From assembly GCA_024275095.1 (NCBI GenBank), contig JAJRZV010000008.1:1-9908 (forward strand): a stretch of 9,908 bases of DNA, written 5' to 3'. A program made the translations under genes and the position numbers. This DNA comes from a bacterium. GTDB lineage: Bacteria; JAJRZV01. Positions within the stretch are counted from its first letter, which is position 1. The number at the start of each line of letters is the position of its first letter. Positions 1 through 5,642 of the stretch are shown here, one piece after another. The notes under the pieces were generated by a model. It saw only the letters and a list, made by a program, of their open reading frames with translations. It was not told where the DNA came from and did not search any database.

Positions 1-1
1 A

Positions 2-331
2 CGGGACAGCAACGGCCCGGGAGTTCAGGTTGCTGATTCAGATCTCAAATACCCTTACCAGTCATGCAGGTTCGTAATCACAGGCAACACGTTTAAAAAT
101 CTTTACTGGGCACTTTACGTGGATAGTTATGGGGTGTGCCCTCTTCCTGCCACCAGCGTTATTGTCTTCGAGAACAATACCATCGAAAACACCAGCTATC
201 CGGGAGACAACCAGGAATATATCAACGGTACCTACAATAATGGAGAAATACTCTGCCTTGAATGGCCGTGTGGCGAACATGTTGCATGTGTCGGTGACGA
301 GTTTGATACAAGTCAGAAATTGTGCGAGTAA
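2..331 (+). CDS. C-terminal part of a beta-helix-like protein (5' end outside window)
   Basis: An open frame runs from the window edge to tandem stops TAA TAA at 329-334, giving the last 109 residues of a longer protein. The readable part has short Asn-rich turns after hydrophobic strands (FVITGNTF near the start of the fragment, IVFENNTIENT in the middle). This is the style of parallel right-handed beta-helix (PbH1) repeats found in surface or secreted carbohydrate-active and adhesin-like proteins. The tail is rich in Asn, Gly and Tyr and has several Cys (LCLEWPCGEHVACVG). No catalytic motif can be seen in this piece, so no enzymatic role is assigned. A GTG at 119 could serve as a start but sits mid-repeat and has no ribosome binding site, so the true start is taken to lie upstream of the window. 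Being extracellular, and hence a possible T2SS client, is only a guess from its fold style and neighbours. Confidence 0.7.
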   Translation, partial: RDSNGPGVQVADSDLKYPYQSCRFVITGNTFKNLYWALYVDSYGVCPLPATSVIVFENNTIENTSYPGDNQEYINGTYNNGEILCLEWPCGEHVACVGDEFDTSQKLCE

Positions 332-384
332 TAAGCACCACGTTTATTTCGTCAGCTCGATAGGCATCCAAATATTTTTCGGTC

Positions 385-413
385 TTGACTTACATGTGAA
401 TCATGTGTATAAA
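385..413 (+). promoter_or_regulatory. Sigma-70-type promoter P1 for the CBS-domain gene
   Basis: TTGACT (385-390) and TATAAA (408-413) are each 5 of 6 matches to consensus and are separated by exactly 17 bases. Transcription would start near 420 and leave a leader of about 100 bases before the ATG at 520. The spacer contains a perfect dyad, ACATG (392-396), five bases, CATGT (402-406), placed where a bound regulator would block polymerase. Confidence 0.6.
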
Positions 414-430
414 TTGCAGTATATGGCAAC

Positions 431-450
431 GTACTTCATGACGCAAGTAC
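431..450 (+). promoter_or_regulatory. Hairpin in the P1 leader of the CBS-domain gene
   Basis: GTACTT (431-436) and AAGTAC (445-450) are perfect inverted repeats around an 8-base loop. The element lies downstream of P1 and just upstream of P2. No T-run follows, so it is not a terminator. It could be an RNA hairpin in the P1 transcript or a DNA-binding dyad upstream of P2. Confidence 0.35.
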
Positions 451-459
451 AAAAAGATC

Positions 460-488
460 TTGACGCAGTGCGTAAGAACGCATAAAAT
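460..488 (+). promoter_or_regulatory. Sigma-70-type promoter P2 for the CBS-domain gene
   Basis: TTGACG (460-465) and TAAAAT (483-488) are each 5 of 6 matches with a 17-base spacer. The start would fall near 495, about 25 bases before the ATG. Its spacer also contains a perfect dyad, TGCGT (469-473), AAGA, ACGCA (478-482), which abuts the -10 box. Confidence 0.6.
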
Positions 489-519
489 TAAACTGGAAGC
501 TAAAACATGAGGTGAAACA

Positions 520-945
520 ATGAAAGTCTCTGACGTAATGAAAAAAGATGTTATAACCATCCGCGAAGAGGCAAGCGTGGGAGAAGCCCTTGCCCTCATG
601 GAGACCCATAAAATACGTCATCTTGTAGTCGTTGACTCTTCCGGTAAACTCACAGGGGTTATATCTGACAGAGACATTAAGTTCTCTCTCCCCACACGGA
701 AAACCCTGGAAGATCCTAAAAAACGCAAATTCTTTCTCTCGGCCATAAAAGTATCTGAATGCATGGTGCCAGACCCGCTTACACTTCAACCTGATACCGG
801 CATCAAGAAGGCTGCTGAACTTGTGCGTTCATGTAAAATCGGCTGCATTCCAGTGGTGGAAAATGATCAGCTTGTGGGAATTATTACGACATCCGACCTT
901 ATTGATTGTCTTATAAGCCTGATTGACGGGAAAGAAGCTGCTTGA
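520..945 (+). CDS. Two-CBS-domain protein
   Basis: A complete 141-residue protein consisting of little but a tandem CBS (Bateman) pair. The first domain covers about residues 1-58 (MKVSDVMKKDVITI start, then the IRHLVVVD core and the GVISDRDI end). The second covers about 77-136 (VSECMVPDPLTL, IGCIPVVEND, GIITTSDL). CBS pairs bind adenosine nucleotides such as AMP, ATP or S-adenosylmethionine in a cleft and act as energy or ligand sensors. Stand-alone copies usually regulate a partner, and the partner cannot be told from sequence. There is no signal peptide or membrane segment, so it should be cytosolic. The ATG at 520 is supported by GAGGTGA at 509-515. Two promoters with dyads in their spacers precede it, suggesting regulated expression. 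Its stop lies 16 bases from the stop of convergent gspK. The domain call is firm; the physiological role is unknown. Confidence 0.92.
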   Translation: MKVSDVMKKDVITIREEASVGEALALMETHKIRHLVVVDSSGKLTGVISDRDIKFSLPTRKTLEDPKKRKFFLSAIKVSECMVPDPLTLQPDTGIKKAAELVRSCKIGCIPVVENDQLVGIITTSDLIDCLISLIDGKEAA

Positions 946-966
946 AAAAGCTCATTTTATTTTATT
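940..966 (+). terminator. Weak candidate terminator between convergent CBS gene and gspK
   Basis: GCTT (940-943), a GAAA tetraloop (944-947) and AAGC (948-951) form a 4-bp hairpin overlapping the CBS stop codon. It is followed by a T-rich stretch at 955-966. The stem is short, so this is a tentative call. On the minus strand the same stem has no T-run after it, so no gspK terminator is evident here. Confidence 0.25.
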
Positions 967-2032
967 CTACACGCCAGTAAAGAATAGTGCTATCCCCTTG
1001 TGCATCGCGTTCCAGCACAACCCGGATGGTACACGAGTATCCCTCCACCAGAGCTGATACCTTTGCGCTGAAGTAATTTGAGTGCACTCCCACTATTTCC
1101 GAAAGGAAACTTTTATCCTGACGGGTGAGATTCAATCCCAGGTCCTCATCCAGATACCTGATGAACTCACCGGGGCGCATGAACGGTTCCTCCTGCCTCC
1201 GGTTGATGATGTCCTGCGCAACCTCTTCATCGATCCCTTCCAGAAGTGACATCAAAACTTCTGCGGGAGCGGTGTTTACATTGATGGTGTAACCACCAAC
1301 GGGTTGAATGCGTGGATATACGGTCAAATACGGAGAGTACATGGGATCGTTGCGAGCTTCCTGCGTGCCCCCTGCGGTAAGTTTGAGAAACGTGGTATCG
1401 TCTATATCCTTAATCAATAGAAGTTCTGTAATGGTGTCCATGGGGGCATTTTTTGCTTCGTATCCATGTTCAAGAAAAAGGTAGTAGTCGCTTTCGGCGA
1501 TTCCTTCAGAGTCTTCATCTATCCAGTCAATAATGTTATCCACAATCCTGGGTTCAATACCCATGATCTCGAAGAAACGTTTCACCAGTGCCACACGCGG
1601 GTGTTCCCGCATTCCTCCTGAAAACCGCAAGCCTCTCCCGTCACCGCCCACAAGCATGTTCAGGTTGATTTTGGAAGTTTCATCTACGATGACACCACCA
1701 ACTGTACCTCTTATCCCATCAGAAGATTCCATGGGAATAGGAATTTCAGACGCGTGAGACCAGACCTCTTCGTTTGGGTCAAGCTCAGAAGTGATAAAAT
1801 CAACACGTCTTCCCTGCTCACGGTCTTCATCAGAATCGTTCTTCAAAAGGGCACGTGCAGCTTCGACACCAGCCAGTGCCATGTAATAGGCCTTGCGCTG
1901 CATTTTTATAGTTTCCACCCATGTACGACCAAGATTAATATCAATGCTGTTGAAAGCTATGAGGGCACCAAGAAAGGTGATTATTCCCGTCACGATAACC
2001 AGTGCAAATGCTCTCTGGCCTTTCTTTTTCAC
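962..2032 (-). CDS. gspK: GspK, T2SS minor pseudopilin of the pseudopilus tip
   Basis: A 356-residue protein, matching the unusually large size of GspK among pseudopilins. A short basic leader (MKKKGQRA) precedes a hydrophobic helix at about 9-28. Then come the typical YYMALAGVEAAR stretch (49-60), VDETSKINLN (116-125), the acidic DWIDEDSEGIAESDYY loop (169-184) that in known GspK helps bind calcium, and NVNTAPAEVL (251-260) leading into a helix-hairpin-helix-like segment. GspK caps the GspH-I-J-K tip complex of the pseudopilus in the periplasm. As is usual for GspK, mature position 5 is not Glu. The prepilin-peptidase site is Ala-Phe rather than Gly-Phe, which is unusual. The start is GTG at 2032, overlapping the gspJ stop as GTGA, with AGGTGGAG about 10 bases upstream. 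It is the last gene of the cluster; gspL and gspM, which often follow, are absent. Confidence 0.93.
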   Translation of the reverse strand: MKKKGQRAFALVIVTGIITFLGALIAFNSIDINLGRTWVETIKMQRKAYYMALAGVEAARALLKNDSDEDREQGRRVDFITSELDPNEEVWSHASEIPIPMESSDGIRGTVGGVIVDETSKINLNMLVGGDGRGLRFSGGMREHPRVALVKRFFEIMGIEPRIVDNIIDWIDEDSEGIAESDYYLFLEHGYEAKNAPMDTITELLLIKDIDDTTFLKLTAGGTQEARNDPMYSPYLTVYPRIQPVGGYTINVNTAPAEVLMSLLEGIDEEVAQDIINRRQEEPFMRPGEFIRYLDEDLGLNLTRQDKSFLSEIVGVHSNYFSAKVSALVEGYSCTIRVVLERDAQGDSTILYWRVE

Positions 2033-2748
2033 CGTCGCAATGCTCCACCTGACCTGTACTGAGCTTCATACCCGACTTTTCTCTCAGCAAGCCTGAGAAT
2101 AACCACCTTCTCGAGAGTAAAAAATGAAGGGTTCTCTTCAGAACCTTCTCGGTCCCATACGGAAAGTACAATTTCTACTGCTTGAGGGAGCTTATAATTC
2201 TCTCTGGAATCCCACCGATCCAACCACTCGCGACCATCAAAATATCTTATATTAATAGAACGAATATCATCGAGTATGCGAACCCGGTATCCGCCGTGAG
2301 CATGTTCCCTGTCGGGAAGCTGATCAACGCGTTTCCACAAAGCGAGGCGGTCGTTTTCATAATCAGCTTCCCAGTAATAGGAAATCTCAGCCATCTCACT
2401 GATGTCTGCATCCCCTGAACCTGTTAAAAGATAATCTGCTGCCAGCGTCCAGAAAGTCAGGTGATCTGCGTCCCTGCCAAATACAGTATCATCCTCGCCG
2501 ATAAAAACCGTTACAGGTTCTGCATTAGATCCTCCCCGATAGGTCGCGGCAAGAAATGCACTTTCAAGTTCGCGTCCCATGATCTCCAGTACTCGCGCAA
2601 CGCGTGCATAGCGGGTGCTTACACTTACAGCACGCCTGCCAGCATTTACCGAAGAGATAAAAGTGGAATACACCACAGTCACCAGCACTCCCAGCAGTAC
2701 CACTGCGAGTAAAAGCTCAATTATGGTAAAAGCACGAGGGCACTTCAC
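2029..2748 (-). CDS. gspJ: GspJ, T2SS minor pseudopilin
   Basis: A 239-residue protein with a six-residue leader (MKCPRA) followed by FTIIELLLAVVLLGVLVTVV, the methylated N-terminal helix of type IV pilin-like proteins, with the conserved Glu at mature position 5. The rest is a periplasmic beta-rich domain of the GspJ type. It includes the LESAFLAA segment shortly after the helix and RVRILDDIRSINIRYFDG in the second half. GspJ joins GspI and GspK in the complex at the pseudopilus tip. The residue before the cleavage site is Ala instead of the near-universal Gly. The start is GTG at 2748, overlapping the gspI stop as GTGA. No good Shine-Dalgarno precedes it, so translation is probably coupled to gspI. 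Length is slightly above the usual 200-230 residues. Confidence 0.92.
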   Translation of the reverse strand: MKCPRAFTIIELLLAVVLLGVLVTVVYSTFISSVNAGRRAVSVSTRYARVARVLEIMGRELESAFLAATYRGGSNAEPVTVFIGEDDTVFGRDADHLTFWTLAADYLLTGSGDADISEMAEISYYWEADYENDRLALWKRVDQLPDREHAHGGYRVRILDDIRSINIRYFDGREWLDRWDSRENYKLPQAVEIVLSVWDREGSEENPSFFTLEKVVILRLAERKVGYEAQYRSGGALRR

Positions 2749-3155
2749 CGACTCTGGCTCTCTGGCTTTACTTGGAGGTATGTAAGAAGAGAGTATGTTT
2801 TATCATCCCACTGGACTGTCACCTCAGGCATTTTCAGTTCTCCTGTAATCTCCACCGGGAGGTAAACAACACCTGATTCAGAAACATTTACTGTGAAACG
2901 CTGCTTCATATCACTGAGTCCGGTATCTTCTACCGGTGGACGCTCAAAATCGCTGTATTTTGACTCCAGTTCAAGAAATACCAGCTCCGTGTCAGCAAAA
3001 ACTGTGGCATAGGTATAATCTCTGATGAGCCCGGCAATGCGGATCTGATGAATCACAAACGAAATAAGGGTCACAAACACTGTGCCGACAATGGCGAGAG
3101 CTGCAACAACTTCAATTAGTGTAAAACCCTTACTCGTCTTCATAGAGAAACACAT
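2745..3155 (-). CDS. gspI: GspI, T2SS minor pseudopilin
   Basis: The chosen start gives 136 residues: leader MCFSMKTSKG, then FTLIEVVAALAIVG with Gly at -1, Phe at +1 and Glu at +5 of the prepilin-peptidase site, and a single hydrophobic helix. The remaining periplasmic domain is small, as in other GspI proteins, which nucleate the pseudopilus tip with GspJ and GspK. The ATG at 3155 is preferred because GAGGGTGA lies about six bases upstream. The GTG at 3164 has that purine-rich run immediately against it. The ATG at 3143 would give a tidy six-residue leader (MKTSKG) but has no ribosome binding site. The gene overlaps gspH by 26 bases and gspJ by 4. Confidence 0.85.
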   Translation of the reverse strand: MCFSMKTSKGFTLIEVVAALAIVGTVFVTLISFVIHQIRIAGLIRDYTYATVFADTELVFLELESKYSDFERPPVEDTGLSDMKQRFTVNVSESGVVYLPVEITGELKMPEVTVQWDDKTYSLLTYLQVKPESQSR

Positions 3156-3693
3156 TAACTTCACCCTCGATAATTTCTACTTCACTGCTAAAGGGGTTTA
3201 AAAACACCGAAACAACACTTTCACCCTTCTCAAGCTTTACGAGAATCGGCAAGCAGCGTCCTCCCGGGAAAACCTGAATGTAGAGTTCTCCACTGGAAAA
3301 CTCCTCCGGGCCGACGGTAACAGACTTGATACTCACCAGTGAACCGATCTCCTTCTTTTTGTCAGTTTTTTTCCATTCACATGTACCATCACCAACAGGT
3401 TCGCACTCTTCAATGACAAAAACACCCTCCTCTATGTCTATATAAATACGAAGCAGGTGGCTCGTGGTATAACTTTCAGCCAGCACCCCTCTCATAAAGG
3501 CGCTGAGATCACGGGCTTCTTTTTTAAGACCCTCAATGGTAAAAAATGGTATTGCGGGAAAAACCAGCGCTGCCAGAAGCCCGATCAATAGCAATACAAC
3601 CGAAAGTTCTACGAGCGTAAATCCTCTTTCAGGATTTTTACGAAAACAAGAAATAAAACCCTTGCTGCTATTCTGCCGATATGTCTCTGGCAT
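3130..3693 (-). CDS. gspH: GspH, T2SS minor pseudopilin
   Basis: A 187-residue type IV pilin-like protein. PERG is followed by FTLVELSVVLLLIGLLAALV, with Gly -1, Phe +1 and Glu +5. Then comes a globular periplasmic domain with the GspH-like opening LKKEARDLSAFMRGVLAES, where hydrophobic and basic residues alternate. GspH is thought to link the GspI-J-K tip to the GspG shaft. The leader before the cleavage site is 24 residues, much longer than the 6-10 of its neighbours, and no ATG, GTG or TTG lies closer to the site, so the ATG at 3693 is the only standard start. It sits inside the end of gspG (26-base overlap), with GGAGAA about 11 bases upstream. Identification as GspH rather than another pseudopilin rests on order (G-H-I-J-K) and size. 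Confidence 0.85.
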   Translation of the reverse strand: MPETYRQNSSKGFISCFRKNPERGFTLVELSVVLLLIGLLAALVFPAIPFFTIEGLKKEARDLSAFMRGVLAESYTTSHLLRIYIDIEEGVFVIEECEPVGDGTCEWKKTDKKKEIGSLVSIKSVTVGPEEFSSGELYIQVFPGGRCLPILVKLEKGESVVSVFLNPFSSEVEIIEGEVNVFLYEDE

Positions 3694-4099
3694 CTATATC
3701 AGCGTTCTCCCCTTCTCCCCCAACTTCTCCATCTGCTCCAAGACACATGAGGGTGTATTCCTGTCCATCCGATGTGTAGTAATAATCATTGCCCCAGGGA
3801 TCTTTTGGCACTTTTTTGGAGGTGAGATATGGCTTCCAGTTCTTAGGTATTCTACCGGACGTGGGTTTCTCAACAAGCGCTTTCAAACCCTGCTCTGTGG
3901 TTGGATAAAACCCATTGTCCAATTTGTAAAGCTCAAGAGCCTGGGATAGATTCTTTAACTGGGCCTTGCATGTTTCAATTTTCGAGCGAGAGAGGTATCG
4001 CATTACATTAACAGACACAATTGTAGCCAGCAACCCGATGATGATGACCACCACCATAATTTCAATCAGCGTGAAGCCTCGCTCCCTGTGTTTTCTCAT
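3668..4099 (-). CDS. gspG: GspG, T2SS major pseudopilin
   Basis: A 143-residue protein with leader MRKHRERG, then FTLIEIMVVVIIIGLLATIV with Glu at mature position 5. Next are the helix ending in LSQALELYKLDNGFYPTTEQ, the ALVEKP turn, the KDPWGNDYYY strand and the C-terminal LGADG and GGEGENADI loops. In characterised GspG proteins this loop region binds calcium and stabilises the fold, and the ligand-bearing residues are present. GspG is cleaved and methylated by the prepilin peptidase, then polymerises into the periplasmic pseudopilus driven by GspE and GspF. The start is set at ATG 4099 because GGGAGGTGA ends five bases before it. The in-frame GTG at 4108 lies inside that ribosome binding site. 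The gene begins 19 bases after gspF. Confidence 0.95.
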   Translation of the reverse strand: MRKHRERGFTLIEIMVVVIIIGLLATIVSVNVMRYLSRSKIETCKAQLKNLSQALELYKLDNGFYPTTEQGLKALVEKPTSGRIPKNWKPYLTSKKVPKDPWGNDYYYTSDGQEYTLMCLGADGEVGGEGENADIDARDISAE

Positions 4100-4118
4100 T
4101 TGTATCACCTCCCTGATG
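4100..4118 (-). promoter_or_regulatory. Ribosome binding site that fixes the gspG start
   Basis: The gap between gspF and gspG, read on the minus strand, contains GGGAGGTGA followed by five bases and the ATG at 4099. It is among the strongest ribosome binding sites in the cluster. That fits the need for many more copies of the major pseudopilin than of GspE, GspF or the minor pseudopilins. Confidence 0.75.
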
Positions 4119-5354
4119 TCACTTGATAAACTGCTGCATCTGAAGAAGAGGTAAAAGGACTGAAAGGATTATAAACAGCACAAGCCCGGCCATCAACACA
4201 ACTACAAGCGGTTCCAGAATGGAGATAAACGCATTTGTGGCCGTTTCTATTTCCTGGTCGAAAATTTCCGAAACCCGGAACAACATTTCTTCGAGTTCAC
4301 CGCTCCTCTCCCCTGCTGAAATCATGTGAATCACCACAGGGGGGAACACACCCGAATTCTTTAATGGTTCGGAAAGTGTTGTCCCTCGTGCAATACTTTC
4401 TTTTGTCTCATCTATCACTTCCTTGATGACCTCATTTCCAATAACACCACGCGCGATTTCAAGAGCTTTTACTATGCTTACGCCTCCCTTTAAAAGCGTT
4501 CCCAGCGTGCGCGCAAACCGGGAAGTCACAGCCAGTCTCACAAAACGACCAATAATGGGGAGCTTCAACTTTAAAGCATCTATGCGCCTGCGCCCGGCAG
4601 GTCTTCGGCTGTAAAAATAATATCCAATGTACACACCAACAGCAGCAACAATAAACAGAGGCCAGTAATTCACTGTGATATTGCTTACTCCAACAATAGC
4701 CCGTGTATAGAAAGGCAAACTATGGCCCAGATCTGCGAAAATTTTTGAAACACGCGGGATAACAAATCCTACAAGGATTACAAGCACTCCTATCATAACT
4801 GTGAAAACAATTGATGGATAAATAGCGATTGTAATCATCTTACTTCTGAACCTCACAACGTCCTCCAGATAATCCGCCAGCATGAAGAGAATGCCTTCGA
4901 GTGTACCGGAAGCCTCACCTGCTCCAACCATACTCACGTACAGATCTGAAAAAGCCCGCCTGTGAGAGGCCATGGCCTCTGCAAGGCTCGCTCCCTCCAT
5001 TACCCTGTCACGAATATCTGCGATAATCCTCTTAAAGTGGGGATTTTCGAATTGTTCAAGAAGAGCAGTGAGAGCCTCTACAACAGGAAGGCCCGCCCTG
5101 AGAAGCGTGGCAAATTCCCGTGTAAAAGCCGCTACATCCCTCAGTGATATGCGTGCAAAAAAAAGCTGTAGTCTTCCCACTACAGAAGATATACGTTTGA
5201 AACCTCCAGAGGGTAATACGCCCTCCTCTATACGAGTGACATACACACCTTCCTTCTTCAGTCTGTTATACGCCTCACGCGAGGTCTCTGCGTCCACGTA
5301 TCCTTTTACAACTTTTCCCTGGGTGTTATAACCCTTGTAATAGAAAACGGGCAT
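4119..5354 (-). CDS. gspF: GspF, T2SS inner-membrane platform protein
   Basis: A 411-residue protein, close to the usual 400-405. The N-terminal part (YYKGYNTQGKVVKGYVDAET) is typical of the family. Two copies of the T2SF domain follow, at about 72-195 (AFTREFATLLRAGLPVVEAL, GAGEASGTLEGIL) and 275-398 (FARTLGTLLKGGVSIVKALE, SAGERSGELEEML). Hydrophobic segments lie near 173-199, 230-248 and 379-404, giving the standard three-helix topology. GspF sits in the inner membrane, contacts the GspE ATPase and is thought to couple its movement to pseudopilin insertion. PilC of type IV pili is the close paralogue; the pseudopilin and GspK neighbours decide for GspF. The ATG at 5354 comes six bases after the gspE stop. 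No clear ribosome binding site is seen, so coupling to gspE translation is likely, which makes the upstream nonsense codon relevant. Confidence 0.95.
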   Translation of the reverse strand: MPVFYYKGYNTQGKVVKGYVDAETSREAYNRLKKEGVYVTRIEEGVLPSGGFKRISSVVGRLQLFFARISLRDVAAFTREFATLLRAGLPVVEALTALLEQFENPHFKRIIADIRDRVMEGASLAEAMASHRRAFSDLYVSMVGAGEASGTLEGILFMLADYLEDVVRFRSKMITIAIYPSIVFTVMIGVLVILVGFVIPRVSKIFADLGHSLPFYTRAIVGVSNITVNYWPLFIVAAVGVYIGYYFYSRRPAGRRRIDALKLKLPIIGRFVRLAVTSRFARTLGTLLKGGVSIVKALEIARGVIGNEVIKEVIDETKESIARGTTLSEPLKNSGVFPPVVIHMISAGERSGELEEMLFRVSEIFDQEIETATNAFISILEPLVVVLMAGLVLFIILSVLLPLLQMQQFIK

Positions 5355-5360
5355 GTATCT

Positions 5361-5642
5361 TCAGTCCAGTTCTTCCTGAGTCACCCTCATCACCTCTTCA
5401 ACCGTGGTTATACCGTCCTGGACCTTCCTCGCACCATCATCCCGCAGTGTCAACATTCCTTTTTCCGTGGCTCTCTTTTTAATAGAAGAAGAGTCTACAC
5501 CTCTGGTGATGAGGTTGCGGATATCGTCATCTATTACAAGCATTTCAAATATTCCGGTTCTGCCCTTGTAACCAGTGTGAAAACACATGTCACAACCCTT
5601 ACCTTTGTACAGGGTAATATCACTGGTTTCGGGCAATCCCAG
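5361..5642 (-). CDS. gspE: C-terminal end of GspE, separated from the main part by an in-frame TAA
   Basis: Directly after the TAA at 5645-5643 the same frame continues for 93 codons (LGLPETSDITLY, then the rest) to a TGA at 5361-5363. It holds the second half of the GspE zinc motif (GCDMCFHTGYKGRTGIFEML) and the terminal helices (RATEKGMLTLRDDGARKV, TTVEEVMRVTQEE). The order and spacing are exactly those of an intact GspE. The only near-cognate restart is TTG at 5636 (91 residues), which has no proper Shine-Dalgarno, so independent translation looks unlikely. Without the upstream part this piece has no ATPase activity of its own. It is best read as the end of one gspE gene that is either inactivated, read through, or intact in reality with a sequence error here. 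Confidence 0.8.
   Translation of the reverse strand: MGLPETSDITLYKGKGCDMCFHTGYKGRTGIFEMLVIDDDIRNLITRGVDSSSIKKRATEKGMLTLRDDGARKVQDGITTVEEVMRVTQEELD

Noticed and set aside
129-485. Plus-strand open frame of 118 codons
   Set aside because: Overlaps the beta-helix-like CDS in another frame and runs through both CBS-gene promoters; no recognisable domain and no ribosome binding site.
436-789. Minus-strand open frame of 117 codons opposite the CBS gene
   Set aside because: Translation is rich in Phe, Cys and His with no family resemblance, while the plus strand encodes an unmistakable CBS pair.
4100-4108. Upstream GTG start for gspG
   Set aside because: The GTG is part of the ribosome binding site itself; the ATG at 4099 has ideal spacing and gives a standard eight-residue leader.
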